The notes under the pieces: generated by a model
Told to the model about the DNA's origin: nothing
Database searches by the model: none
Seen by the model: only the letters and a program-made list of their open reading frames with translations
Program-made: the position numbers and the translations under genes
Part shown: positions 45,691 to 58,636 of the stretch, one piece after another
How positions within the stretch are numbered: position 1 is the stretch's first letter
Layout of the letters: each line of letters starts with the position of its first letter
Assembly (NCBI GenBank): GCA_036245525.1
Contig: BTPG01000003.1
Location: 139,489,712 to 139,553,711, forward strand
Length of the DNA stretch: 64,000 nt
Direction of reading: 5' to 3'
Source of the DNA: Semisulcospira habei
Taxonomy: Eukaryota; Mollusca; Gastropoda; Semisulcospiridae

Positions 45691-47598
45691 ATAATAATAA
45701 TAAAAATAATTACGGTATTTATAATGCCCTTATCTTATAATAATTATAACTCCAAGCGCGCACTCACAACTCGCGTACGCATACGCACGCTTTAGACAAC
45801 GACTCACGTACCACAAATAGTGAAATACATTACAACAGTCAGCTTGGGGTGGGGAGTGTGGTGATATAGTGCTAGAACTGTTGAAAGAGGTGAGTTTTTA
45901 GGGCGGACTGGAAGGAGGAGAGAGAGTGTTTCTGACGAAGAGAGAGTGGGAGAGTGTTCCAGGTGGATGGACCGTATACAGAGAAGGAGCGGGGGCCGAA
46001 AGTGCAGAGTTTGGTGCGGGGGATGTGGAGGCGGAGAGAGTCGGAGGGGGAGCGGAGGGAGCGGGGAGGAGTGTAGGGGTGAATTAAGTTGGAGAGATAG
46101 CAGGAGCATAGTTGTTCAGGGATTTGTAGCAGAGAGACAGAATCTTGTATTGGATGCGTTGGGGGATGGGGAGCCAGTGAAGGAGTTTGAGCAGGGGAGT
46201 GATGTGGTCGGATTTTTTCTTTCTGAGGACGAGGCGGGCAGCATTGTTCTGGACGCCCTGGAGAGTGAAAGTGGTGGAGTGAGGGAGGCCGGAAAGGAGA
46301 GAGTTGCAGTAGTCGATGCGAAATAGGATGAGAGAGACAGCAAGTTTTGTGGCAGCTTCGTTAGTGAGGTATTTTCTTATCTGTTTGATGCGGTGGATGT
46401 GGAAATAGCATGCCTGGGCCGTGGCGGAGACGAAACTGGTCATGGAAAGAGAGGAATCGAGGATAACGCCGAGGTTTTTGGCCGAGTCAGAGAGGGAGAT
46501 GGGGGTGCTGTCGAGTTGAAGGTGGAGAGAGGGAGGGAGCTGGAAAAGTTTCTGGCGAGTGCCTATCAGCATGACGATCCGTTTTGTCGTCGTTCAGTTT
46601 AAGCTTGTTTGCTGTCATCCAGTTTTTCACGTCTTCGTAGCAGTCAGCCGTGCGAGTTAGTAGTGACTAAGTGTTGTCGAGTTTGTCTTTGTCTAGTAGT
46701 TGTGAGTCGTCAGCGTAGAGTTGGTGGTGTATGTGGTGAGACTGGATGATGTTGGACAGGGGAGAGGTGTAGAGTGTGAAAAGAACTGGGCCCAGGACGG
46801 ACCCTGTGGAACTCCGCAGGAGAGCGTGACTGGGTTGGAAGAGACGCCGTCGATGGTGACGGACTGCTGTCTGTCGGAGAGGTTGGAGAGAAACCAGGAG
46901 TGAGCAGAGTCAGTGATGCCAAAGGAGTGGTGAAGGCGGTGGAGGAGGATAGAGTGGTCTATAGTGTCGAAGGCGGCAGAGAGGTCGAGTAGCGTAAGAA
47001 GGGAGATGTTGCCCGATTCGATGGAGAGAAGCAGGTCGTTTAGGATATGTAGAAGGGCTGTTTCAGTGCTGTGATGTTTGCGATAGGCAGAATGGAAGGG
47101 ACTGAGGATGTTGTTGTCGGCGAGGTGGAGGTTGAGCTGGTTGAGAACAACCTTCTCAAGAAGCTTGGACAGGAAAGAGAGATTGGAGACTGGGCGATAG
47201 TTCTTGAGTTCGTTTGGGTCGAGGTTGTGTTTTTTGAGGAGAGGACGGACGATGGCGGACTTGAAGATATCGGGGACGGAGCCGTTCTCTAGAGATGTGT
47301 TGATGATGTCGCTAATGAAGGGCAGAAGTTTTAGAAGGCCGTTTTGGTAGAGAGAAGCTGGGAGGGGGTCTAGTTCGAAGGTTTTGAAAGGCATGGACTT
47401 TATGGTCTTGAGGACTTCATCCTGAGAGACGGGGCGGTAGGACGAGAGGGAAGTGGCAGAAAAGGGGGGGGGGGTCGGTAGGGCAAGGTGGAGAAGGCAG
47501 AGTGTCGAGTGTGTTGCGCGGAGTTTGGATTTTGTCGAAAAAATAGGTGGAAAAAGCGGACGGGAGTTCTTCTTTGCTGTGTGTGTTGGGAGGAGGAG
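45690..47598 (-). pseudogene. LINE B: L2-like element nested in LINE A
   Basis: On the minus strand from 47598: SKEELPSAFSTYFFDKI, LDPLPASLYQNGLLKLLP, NYRPVSNLSFLSKLLEKVVL, LLDLSAAFDTIDH and CGVPQG, where one missing G shifts frame. In the next frame come LYADDSQLL, then 46572-46084 with LGVILDSSLSMTSF, LSLILFRIDYCNSLLSG, NNAARLVLRKKKSDHITPLL and LHWLPIPQRIQYKI. The frame is closed by a stop after APAISPT. The 3' end (45690-45800) carries the GCGC-containing terminal block and ATT repeat, in inverse. The left junction interrupts FDRVWH of LINE A. I see no clear target duplication. Confidence 0.9.
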
Positions 47599-48654
47599 AG
47601 CCCTTTGGTCCACCATGAAGCTGTACAACATCAATGCCAACCTGATCAAAGTAATAGAACACCTTTAAAACAAGGCTACTAGCGCTGTCTGCTTCAACGG
47701 CAAAATAGGAAATTGGTTTAGGACAAGAGTCGGAGTCAGACAAGGCTGCTTGCTCTCACCTACTCTTTTCAACATCTTCCTGGAAAGAATCATGACGGAC
47801 GATCTGAAAGATCATGAAGGAACTGTCAGTATTGGAGGCAGAACAATCAAGAACTTAAGCTTCGCGGACGACATTGATGGCCTTGCAGGAACAGAGGCGG
47901 AGCTAGCTCAGCTGGTGGTAAATCTGGACAGTACAGCCATTGCGTTTGGGATGGAAATCAGCGCAGAAAAGACCAAACTGATGACCAATAATGCCAGTGG
48001 CATTGGCACTGAAATCATGGTTGGAGGCCAAAACCTGGTAACAGTTAAGAAATTCAAGGAGCCATTGTGACAGATGAGGGATCAAAACCAAATATACTGG
48101 CCAGGATCGCGCAGACAACAACAGCGCTGACAAGACTGAAGGACCATATGGAAGGACAGAAACACCACACTCTGCTCCAAGATCAGACTGATGCGCTCCT
48201 TAGTCATCTCAGTGTTCTTATATGCCTGCGAGTCATGGACCCTCACAGAAGACTTCGAAAGGAGGATACAAGCCACTGAAATGAGATGTTTTCGAAGGCT
48301 GCTTGGCATTTCGTACAGAGATCACATCACGAACGAGGACGTGGGAAGCAGAATCAGGCAAGCCATCGGGCCCTATGAAGACCTATTAGCCATTGTGAAA
48401 AAAACCGCAAACTGAAGTGATATGGGCATGTCACGCGATCAGCAGAGCTTGCCAAGACAATCATGCAAGGCACTGTGCAAGGAGGGCGAAGGAGAAGAAG
48501 ACAGAGAAAATGATGGGAGGACAATATCTCAGAGTGGACAGAACTGAAGCTGAGCGACACACTATGAATGGCAGAGAACAGTTTGAAATGGAGGGAGCTG
48601 GTTGCCAAGTCATCAGTGGTGCCCCAACGGTCGGCAAGACTACGAAATGGATAG
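47599..48654 (+). pseudogene. LINE A reverse transcriptase, second part, and 3' end
   Basis: After LINE B the host frame resumes at ALWSTMKLYNINANLIKVI. It continues with VGVRQGCLLSPTLFNIFLER and the catalytic LSFADDIDGLAG, then TKLMTNNASG and GGQNLVTVKKFK. After a frame change come GAIVTDEGS-type residues, FLYACESWTLTEDFERRIQA and RRLLGISYRDHITNEDV. The end near RELVAKSSVVPQR is followed by the target duplication AGGTAAAGTCAA (48655-48666). Confidence 0.9.
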
Positions 48655-49056
48655 AGGTAAAGTCAACCTGCTTTCACGCAAATTATAGCAAGACTGAAAA
48701 TGTACCGTGAAGTTCTAGTTTTGTTACCATTTTCTCAAGCCTATGAAGCGAAAGTGAAACTCATATCACGTAAAATATAAAATTACGTAAAAAACTTACG
48801 TCATGACAAATGCCGTTTGACAAATCAATGAAGCGTATGTCCTGCGCCCCTTATAGAACTCACTGACGCATTGGCAGATCTACGAGACTTTTTCAATAGG
48901 AGATAATTCAACATCAAAATCAGGTCAAAGACAAAAGGTAGAGACCATTGACAGCAAGGACAGCTCTCATATATTAGGGACTTTGTGGGTTATGGTTCAT
49001 CCCATCTTGTTCACTTTCAAGCCTTTCGCTGTTGGAACACAAAGAGCAACACAAAA

Positions 49057-49122
49057 GCAAGAGACTTAGATTCTCAAGAGCCCCCGCAGTTACGGGGGCT
49101 CATGAGAATCTGTGCTTCTTGC
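49057..49122 (+). repeat. PAL-1 hairpin
   Basis: GCAAGAGACTTAGATTCTCA pairs with TGAGAATCTGTGCTTCTTGC. Centre CCCCCGCAGTTACGGGGG. Confidence 0.9.
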
Positions 49123-49129
49123 TGTTCAA

Positions 49130-49347
49130 ATTTTGAAACTGTTCTCATTTTGATCATTTTGTATCTGTTATTATTTTGCACTGTTCTTATTTTGTAACTG
49201 TTTATGTTTAGTAAATAATCTTAGTTTGTAACTGTTCCTATTTTGTAACTGTTCTAGTTTGTAACTGTTTTTTTTTTAAGTTCTCATTTTGGTAAAGCTC
49301 TTATTTTTTAAAAGTTCTTATTTTGTAACTGATTTTATTTTGTAACC
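49130..49347 (+). repeat. degenerate minisatellite, TTTTGTAACTGTTC units
   Basis: The phrase TTTGTAACTGTTC recurs at roughly 18-22 bp spacing with substitutions and gaps. Confidence 0.85.
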
Positions 49348-49534
49348 ATGTTCCTTCGACTGACGGGTTTCTTTGGCGTCGAATTATCAAAGATTCCAGA
49401 GGTACAATTTGCGACCACTGGCCGTACTGGGGATACTTCCACTTTGAATCTGAAAAATACAAAACGCGTAGACTTTCGTTTCGCTGACACTCACTGCAAT
49501 TTGCTGAAGGTTGTAATAACCGGTATTATATTTT

Positions 49535-49537
<3 letters not shown>

Positions 49538-49602
<65 letters not shown>
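49538..49602 (+). repeat. (ATT)n microsatellite
   Basis: Pure ATT repeat. Confidence 0.95.
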
Positions 49603-49604
<2 letters not shown>

Positions 49605-49637
49605 ATGCACACGCCAATGCGACACACAATTCTGTGT

Positions 49638-49843
49638 AATCCCTTTCCTGCCACGCTACGCAGACGGTGAAATCTTTGCTAACTCAACGCCAAAGAATTC
49701 ATTTGTGCAAGGAACATAAGTGCAAAGTGATGTCAGCAAGAGGCATAGATCCTCGTGAGCCCCCGCAACTGCAGGGGCTCATAAGGGTCTATGTCTCTTG
49801 CAATTTCATTGTGTTCAATTTTCTCGGCAATAAAGGGGTCAAG
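49638..49843 (-). mobile_element. PAL-1 element, inverse orientation
   Basis: The left end has CCCTTTCCTGCCACGC. The hairpin is 49736-49801 with centre CCCCCGCAACTGCAGGGG. TTTCATTGTGTTCAATTTTC and AATAAAGGGGTCAA form the right end. Confidence 0.8.
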
Positions 49844-50528
49844 TAGCATCTACCTTTTCACAACATGTTTTTTGCAGGCAAATGGTAAGCGACTCGACCA
49901 ATAAAGCCGTAAACTTTGAAATCAATACCGGCTTCCACTGTCTCGTCTTTCGCGCAAAAGGGTGTCTGTGGGTATTAGAAATGGACTCGGTTACCACTAA
50001 TAACATGCTGAACGTTGTGTGGGATTTGAAACTTGCTACGCAAATAGCCCACATTCATACGACTCAAAACAACTACAGCAATGACGCAATTAAACTTTCA
50101 AATGTAGGCTTACCCGATCGAGCTCACTTCTTGCTCTTGTAGAAGAATCACTCCATGGCGCAAAATTCCGTTTGTGTGTCTTAGAATTGGAAACAATTAA
50201 CACTATAGTCTATACACATTGAAATACAATACTTGAACTCCAGGAAAAGGACAGCGAACGCTGATGAAATGTCTTCTCAGATATCTATGCTGGCCAGAGC
50301 ACTGGCTTCCTCGTGTTGTCAGAAGATCTGAGAAAATATGTAAAAAGTATTAGACTCGAAACAACTTCAACACAACTCGCTAACACGCGCACACATCTCC
50401 GAGAAAATGCAACACAGAAGAGCGTAAACTCTGATATCAACGCCGGCACACACTCGACGCAGTATTACACTCAGTTGGAAACAAGTACATGTGTGCCAGC
50501 CCAGTGCCTAAGCCAGCTGGTTCCAGCT
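49844..50528. other. no recognisable gene
   Basis: An 86-codon frame at 49882-50142 and a 143-codon frame at 50313-50744 have no recognisable motif. The second runs through a PAL-1 hairpin and is therefore unlikely to be real. Confidence 0.4.
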
Positions 50529-50595
50529 GCAAGAGGCATAGATTCACCTGAGCCCCTGCAGAGCGCAGGGGCTCATGAGAATCTATGCCTCTTGC
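50529..50595 (+). repeat. PAL-1 hairpin
   Basis: GCAAGAGGCATAGATTCACC and GAGAATCTATGCCTCTTGC are arms around CCCCTGCAGAGCGCAGGGG. Confidence 0.9.
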
Positions 50596-50692
50596 TGGGT
50601 ACACTACAGTGGTTCTATGCCACACTGCTGGCGACTGGTCGCATTTTCGTCGTCAAACACCGGTATAATCAAGTTACTTGTCCCGTTGCATC

Positions 50693-50761
50693 TGAAAGAG
50701 GCACACATGCTCATGAGCCCATGCAGGACTGCAGGGGCACATGAGAATATGTGTTTCTTGC
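50693..50761 (+). repeat. PAL-1 hairpin with paired arm changes
   Basis: GAAAGAGGCACACATGCTCATG pairs with CATGAGAATATGTGTTTCTTG. The family CATAG/CTATG pairing has become CACAT/ATGTG on both sides. Confidence 0.8.
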
Positions 50762-51219
50762 TATGCGGAGAGTGGTCCCACTAGCATCCACAACTTGAGG
50801 CACAGTCCCAGTTCGCTTTGCTTCGTGGGTACCAAGCTATCTAACTACCTGGGGTATTCAAAAACTTTAATACTTAGTCCTTGTAGGGACTCGAAATGCC
50901 TTGATCACTGGCCACCGCGCGCTGTGTTTTCCCTGTCAACACACACTCTACCTTTCAATCGCCCTCTCGACTAAAAAAAACAAAAAAAAAACGCCGGAGT
51001 CCATAGCTCTTTCGCTGCTGCAGCCACGTTAGCAGATCGTTTACAAAGAACTACAGGTTACAATTACCTTCAATCACCCTATAGACTAAAAATAAATAAA
51101 TAAAATAGAGGCCTTAACACTTTCACTTCCGCGCCCAATACTTAACATGTAAGATCGTTTACAATTAACTGCAATCGGTCTTAAGTGTGAGATATTGGCG
51201 AAAGTGAGTTATAGCAAAA

Positions 51220-53460
<2,241 letters not shown>

Positions 53461-53559
53461 CTTAACTAGATCGCTGATAAAGCTCTACACGAACGTAACT
53501 ATATTTTGAACAAAGCATTTTACACAAGTTACTAGACCGTGAATAATGTACTACACACA
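53461..53559 (+). repeat. minisatellite remainder
   Basis: CACTTAACTAGATCGCTGAT and degraded units continue the array of 51220-52226. Confidence 0.8.
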
Positions 53560-53761
53560 CCTAATCCTTGAACTTCAAGATAGCAGTTCGAAAATTTGGG
53601 AGGTGTCCTGGGTTCATGTGACAGATCTACCATGACAGTTCAATGGCGGTGACAGAATAGCCTGGCGCGTAAAGGCGCAAAGCTATTCTGGCACCACCAT
53701 TGAACTATCACGGTCGATTCGCATGTTGTTTTAGTGTACGTTTCGGGGTTGAATGGGTTAA
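53560..53761 (-). mobile_element. PAL-2b element, inverse orientation
   Basis: The right end is GGGGTTGAATGGGTTAA; the left end is eroded. The hairpin at 53625-53718 has AGTTCAATGGCGGTG and CACCACCATTGAACT, where the family has AAGGG/CCCTT; one base pair is changed on both arms. Confidence 0.85.
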
Positions 53762-54305
53762 TATATATCAAGAAAGCACTAATCGTCTACATAATGCTAA
53801 GAAAGTCCAAAAAAATGAAGAAACTCGCTTAGAAACGTTCAGTTTAAAGAATCACGCATACAGAGGGCATTTACAACTCAAAATTTGTTATTTTTTAGGT
53901 GTGTTCCTTTTAGGATTTTGGGGGCAATTTTCTTTTACCTTATTTTTTCAAATTTTATACTTTTGGCAATCATCTTATATTTTTTCCTGGATTCTACTCG
54001 TGCAAACTGTTATTCATTAATTATTTCGTGAGACTGAAATTAAGTTAACAGCCCAAAAGATGTTCGTGATGAAGACTTGTTCATCGAATAGCTTTATATC
54101 ATTTTATCCGGCACAAAAAAATCTGAAACAGATCACACACAAGGACCTACAATTTTATGCCAATGAAGGTTTCGTCATCTTCATCATCATCACATTCTCT
54201 GCTTGTCCCTGAAAAACGTTTCTCGCGAATTGAAGGGTAGTCAGTCGATTCAATATCTTTGGACTCAAACAAGACTCCATCCATGATAACTAAATACGAA
54301 TACAT

Positions 54306-54420
54306 TCCTAACAAAGAAAGAAACACGCTTTGAAAGGACAAGTACAGCACATTATGTTGTACTTCTTATTTCTAAGCGCATTTTTTTCTTTGTGGGGGAT
54401 TTTCTTTGCCTTTCTTAGCA
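54306..54420 (+). repeat. PAL-9 element
   Basis: AACAAAGAAAGAAACACGCTT and its complement AAGCGCATTTTTTTCTTTGTG flank GGACAAGTACAGCACATTATG. A diverged partial copy lies at about 53790-53925. Confidence 0.75.
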
Positions 54421-54465
54421 TTGTACGCGCTGCAAGACAGTCACCTTTTTAGTCTGGATATTCTT

Positions 54466-54685
54466 TTAACTCCTTCACTGCCGAGATAAATCGAACGTCA
54501 CCCAACTGCAAGAGGCATAGATCCTCATGAGCCAACGCATTTGAGGGGCCCATGAGGATCTGTGCCTCTTGCTAAAATCGCTTTGTATCCATGATCCTTT
54601 GACGGTTAGGGCTCTTGAAGTTGGCTTTGAATCAACAAAGATGTTTACAAGCACAGTCTGTGTCGACTAGCGGTGAAATGGTTAA
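54466..54685 (+). mobile_element. PAL-1 element, complete, 220 bp, TTAA-bounded
   Basis: TTAACTCCTTCACTGCCGAG to GTGAAATGGTTAA. The hairpin is at 54508-54572. The right flank has GCTTTGTATCCATGATCCTT and a segment with ACAAGCACAGTCTGTGTCGAC. This is the best full-length type copy. Confidence 0.95.
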
Positions 54686-55120
54686 CTAAACTCGATCCTC
54701 GAGTCATCCAAAGTTGAACTATCATCCATCCCCGTTTGTTGACGCAGGGTTAGGAAAGGCTAACTATCGAAGGCTGACTGACCCATCCGCCATTGGCATT
54801 GACCCATTGGCGTTGACGCCGGCTGTGAAAGGCTGTAAGTGGAAACAAGCCCATTTAGTTATCAAGCCTCGCCTCTTTAATAGGAGATTAACTTGAAACG
54901 TGGATAGCACAATGAAAGTTTACCCCCGCCGGCCCGTCGCATGAATCAATCTCGCTGCTGCACAACTCTCCCCCTTGTGTATTTTTGCCTCGGAGACCGG
55001 ATTCCCAAAACCCAAACCAAGACAATGCTGGAACGAATGCGTATCCCGCATCTCACCGAGGGGAAGAAACTCGAGGAGGCTGGGGGGGGGGGAGGGGGGA
55101 GGAAAAATTGTTCCAGGTGT
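54686..55120. other. no recognisable gene
   Basis: A G-rich run lies at 55080-55101. An 88-codon frame here has no known motif. Confidence 0.4.
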
Positions 55121-55169
55121 GTGCTGGTCTGTGATGTTGGACCTTACGTCCAACATCACAAACTAGCAC
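55121..55169 (+). repeat. PAL-7 hairpin with a paired change
   Basis: GTGCTGGTCTGTGATGTTGG and CCAACATCACAAACTAGCAC pair around ACCTTACGT. Other copies have GATTTTGG/CCAAAATC, so one T.A pair became G.C on both strands. Confidence 0.9.
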
Positions 55170-55499
55170 AGAAAATCAAGACGATAAATATTGGAACGAA
55201 TGCGTAATCCTACCTCACTGGTGCGGATGGACCATGAGGACACATGCTTGGGTTGTTGTTGTTGTTTTTTTTTTATGTAGAGAAACGTGTTGACTTGATA
55301 TGTTTCAGTTCAGTGGCTATGCTTGTGAAACGGGTGGAGCTGGTTATAACTCATCTAGGACAAGGCATGGCAGTAGTATTCTTGAGTAGTATTTATCGTG
55401 AGGTTTGTGTGTGGGGGTGGGGGGGTCATACCTCTTTTGGCCGTATAGAGTAAACTTTGAATATAACAAATCCCCAGGGTACCCAATAATATACATTTT

Positions 55500-55637
55500 C
55501 TTTTGGTTATATCCGAAGTTGGTTTTAAGCGAAGTAAATTATAATTTATAGAATGCAGTATGGACCTCTGAAAAAGCGTTGCTATATCCGACTTTAGATC
55601 CGACCCTGTTATAACCGAAGTAGACTGTGTAACAGTA
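55500..55637 (+). repeat. repeat R3 copy
   Basis: TATATCCGAAGTTGGTTTTAAGCGAAGTAA, GACCTCTGAAAAAGCGTTGC and CCGAAGTAGACTGTG follow the order seen at 20486. Confidence 0.65.
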
Positions 55638-55679
55638 TACTTGAGTCATACCTGCTCAGAATAGCTCTTACTCGTGTTA

Positions 55680-55845
55680 CCTAATTCAGCCCGACGGCCG
55701 TATTTCCCAAATTTTAGAGGCGTCATCTAACGCCGACTATGCACCTGTTACAGGAGACGCAGGTGCCAAGCTAATCTGGCACTACCCTTGAATTATCATG
55801 GTCGATCCATCTCCTGCTGTAGTGCGTCAGGGCTGAATGTGTTAA
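55680..55845 (-). mobile_element. PAL-2 element, inverse, one arm deleted
   Basis: The left flank ATTCAGCCCGACGGCCG and right end GGGCTGAATGTGTTAA are present. From CAGGAGACGC the sequence jumps into the loop, so only the right hairpin arm survives. Confidence 0.85.
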
Positions 55846-55906
55846 AGAAGAACCCAACAAAGAAAGAAACACGCTAACTCGAAATGTATGCCCTATACAC
55901 ACGCAC

Positions 55907-55961
55907 GCCAGCTAACGTGCGAGTCGTTTCACTAGTGAAATTGACGAGATGTCAGCTGGCG
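55907..55961. repeat. short imperfect palindrome, unassigned
   Basis: GCCAGCTAACGTGCGAGTCG pairs partly with CGAGATGTCAGCTGGC around TTTCACTAGTGAAA. Confidence 0.55.
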
Positions 55962-56522
55962 ATATCGGCAACCTGAGAAAAGAACAAATAAACACCCCCG
56001 CAGGCATTTTCCGCCATTATGAGTGATATAGTTACAAATAGAATTTACTTAGTAACATGCACGGTTATACAAAGCACTGATATCTTCATAGAGATGAAAT
56101 CTACGCGCTGAGTTGACAGTGATATGCAGTCGTCTGCTATCCATGTGTTTTGTCTGAAGCCGCAAAATGAATGACGCGAGGCACAGTTTTGTTTTGGACT
56201 GGGTACATAAATTATATTGAGCAGATGTGATTACTTGACCTAAATCAAAATGTCTTCCTTTAAGGATCAATTGCGACTATTGCAAGTAAAATATAATATA
56301 ATGTCTCTAATGTAAATTATAACCATTTTGGCGTTCGTGCGGTGACTTTGTCCAAACACCGGTGTTTAGACGTTTAGCTGCGGGGACATCTGCTGCATTG
56401 CTATGGATGCGAGGCCAGTGCGCGCTGTTCAAGACATCGAGGCAACGCTAGATTCACGCACTTAGCAGTTACTCAGTCGGCTCCTGCCGACTTTCCACTG
56501 GGCCTTTCCTCAGCGATAGCTA
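55962..56522. other. no recognisable feature
   Basis: I saw no repeat family, palindrome or coding signal. Confidence 0.5.
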
Positions 56523-56592
56523 GTGTGCTGGTCTGTGATTTTGGACCTTGCGGCCTCAAGCAGTACGGTCCAAAATCGCAGGCCAGCACACG
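56523..56592 (+). repeat. PAL-7 hairpin
   Basis: GTGTGCTGGTCTGTGATTTT pairs with AAAATCGCAGGCCAGCACAC; the centre CCTTGCGGCCTCAAGCAG is only partly paired. Confidence 0.9.
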
Positions 56593-56696
56593 AACACTGA
56601 AGGTGCTTGAATCGACCAGAATAAAGCCAACACGATCGACGCGTGGTTACATGGAGGTCGGCGCACAATGATACCCAGATAACACGGACTGAGGTC

Positions 56697-56764
56697 ACAC
56701 TGGTTGTCTCCTTCGATTCGCTGCCGCTGATCAGCGGCAGCGAATCGAGGGAGATAACCAGTGT
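56697..56764. repeat. 68-bp palindrome, unassigned
   Basis: ACACTGGTTGTCTCCTTCGA pairs with TCGAGGGAGATAACCAGTGT and the arms meet at GCTGATCAGC. A partial third copy of an arm (AGCGAATCGAAGGAG) follows at 56771. Confidence 0.9.
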
Positions 56765-57012
56765 ATTATCAGCGAATCGAAGGAGGCACACAATGGACCT
56801 AAATACATTTGATTGTAGGCCCTCATATATGTCCATGAGACAATCAGTGTGCTTGGAGGTATAACACTTATCATTCGTACTATAGCAACCCGTGTCCTTT
56901 ATTGCATTACGAACTCACACCTTACTCTAGCTCATCTGAACACGATTCAAGATGTTTATTGTCCCAAGAGGGATGGTCTTGTTACAGCTCCCAGCTCATA
57001 AAAGGAAACAGT

Positions 57013-57098
57013 TTAACTCATTCGCGGCCAGCCGCATCCGGATGCGCGGATTATGCCGCGCATCCGGATCCGGATGAGGCTGGCCGCAAATGAGTTAA
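57013..57098 (+). mobile_element. PAL-4 variant, TTAA-bounded, rewritten arms
   Basis: TTAACTCATTCGCGGCCAGC to GGCTGGCCGCAAATGAGTTAA. Compared with other PAL-4 copies the arm block GAGACGTGCC is GCGGCCAGCC on the left and the complement on the right. A 6-bp GGATCC-type duplication lengthens the right arm. Confidence 0.9.
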
Positions 57099-57104
57099 AA
57101 GATT

Positions 57105-57523
57105 GGGGCGGTCGTGGCGCAATGGTTAAGGCGCCTGCCACCAATGCCAAAGGTTCGAGATTCGAAAACGGGCTCCGGCGTCGGACTTTTCTCCTCTGGT
57201 AAGTGTCACCGTTAATTCGGGCGGATCGTCGGGGTTCTTTCTCCGGGTACTCCGGTTCTTCCACCCCCCACCGACTCCCCCCCCCCCCACACACACACAC
57301 ACACTTTGGTACCGGTTTCAGGCCACTTTACAAATTTCAAATACAAGCGATCAAAAATCTCTGTAACTTCAGTAGCTGAACTGGCCCTTCGTCTGTCTTG
57401 TACTGTGTTTGTCTTAAATGGCGTAAATCGTGTCTGTTACGTGAGTGTGCGTGTTGGGTTTCGGGTCGCGGCGCTTTGAGTCGATTTGCACAAAAATTGA
57501 GAAAAAGCGCCTATATAATAACG

Positions 57524-57565
<42 letters not shown>
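57105..57565 (+). mobile_element. tRNA-derived SINE, copy 2
   Basis: The A box GTGGCGCAATGG and a degraded B box GGTTCGAGATTCG head the copy. The body and tail match 36234-36655. The tail AAAGCGCCTATATAATAACG is followed by ATT repeats to 57565. It starts 6 bp after a PAL-4 variant. Confidence 0.9.
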
Positions 57566-57566
<1 letters not shown>

Positions 57567-57723
57567 ACATCTAATCACAAACGTAAAATACAAACAAAAC
57601 AGATACAATAGAAACCATTTACTCATCACATACTACAAGCCAAGGAATATTCTCGCGAGCCGGATGTCTATTATTTTTAAGAATGGACTGACATCCGGCA
57701 CAAGATGCGATGTAAAGCACAAA

Positions 57724-57832
57724 CCCAATGCCCAAAACGCTCTCGGGCCCACGTCGGCCGCCGTTGACCAGCGCACAACCGTTCGCGGGCCAAAGGCGGC
57801 CGACCTCGGCCCGATGGCCTTTGCGCACTGGG
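57724..57832 (+). repeat. PAL-5 palindrome, CCCAATGC-ended form
   Basis: CCCAATGCCCAAAACGCTCT pairs with GATGGCCTTTGCGCACTGGG; the inner arms are GGCCGCCGTTGACC and GGCCAAAGGCGGCC. Confidence 0.85.
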
Positions 57833-58004
57833 AAGTCTCTGAGAAACTCTAGATAAACAGTTTCATTGTTGCAAAGTGTCTTTATTAAGCTGAAGCAGAT
57901 AATAAATACGTTTACAGCCCTGGAAATGCAGTTTTTTTAAAATCATTAAAAGAGCGTTTTGTGGGTAATTTTTTTCGGAAGGATATACGGTTTGGAGGCG
58001 CGAC

Positions 58005-58113
58005 CCCAATGCACAAAGGCCATTGGGCCGACGTCGGCCGCCGTTGGCCCGCGTACGGCTGTGTGCGGGCCAACGGCGGCCGACGTCGGCCCGGTGGCCT
58101 TTTGCGCATTGGG
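58005..58113 (+). repeat. PAL-5 palindrome, CCCAATGC-ended form, well preserved
   Basis: CCCAATGCACAAAGGCCATT pairs with GGTGGCCTTTTGCGCATTGGG. The inner GACGTCGGCCGCCGTTGGCC meets its complement around CGTACGGCTGTGTGCG. Confidence 0.95.
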
Positions 58114-58156
58114 TTAGCCTCTGAGGTCGAAACAGTACTGATACCAACGCTTAATG

Positions 58157-58501
58157 AATCCAGACCAAAAAGGTGACTGCCAAGCGTGTAATATGCAAAG
58201 AAGTACCCAACGGAGAAAGAAACACGCTTAGAAAAGACGGGTACAACACAATTTATTAATATTTCGGGTAAATACCCTTTGTCAAAATAGACAAACAAAC
58301 AAACATAGAGATTAGCCGCTACTTATCTTCAATGGCAGAAGCTTCAGTTGCCACATTCCTTCTGCCATTGAAGATAAGTAGCGGCTAATCTCTATGTTTG
58401 TTTGTTTGTCTATTTTGACAAAGGGTATTTACCCGAAATATTAATAAATTGTGTTGTACCCGTCTTTTCTAAGCGTGTTTCTTTCTCCGTTGGGTACTTC
58501 T
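58157..58501. mobile_element. 345-bp foldback (PAL-9 family) with 12-bp target duplication
   Basis: CAACGCTTAATG at 58145-58156 and 58502-58513 brackets the insert. From 58199 it is a 303-bp palindrome: AGAAGTACCCAACGGAGAAA meets its complement at 58482-58501, arms of about 140 nt with almost no mismatches. The arms include the PAL-9 core. The loop is about 24 nt near GAAGCTTCAGTTGCCACATT. The first 42 bp are unpaired. No coding frame is present. Confidence 0.9.
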
Positions 58502-58636
58502 CAACGCTTAATGGCTGCGCCATGATGCGTGGCAGAGCCGGGTCTGACAGCGATCGTGCGAGCTCAGCACGTCTCTGCGTAGAAGAATGGTCAAAGGAAC
58601 CTACTTATACCGGACGTGAGATTGATGTGAGGCTGT

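Noticed and set aside
45690..47598. Target duplication for LINE B inside LINE A
   Set aside because: I compared CGGGTGTGGCAT with the bases before AGCCCTTTGGTCC and found no convincing repeat. A small target deletion is equally likely.
49882..50142. 86-codon frame as a host gene
   Set aside because: No motif, no conserved composition, and no supporting splice or neighbour evidence.
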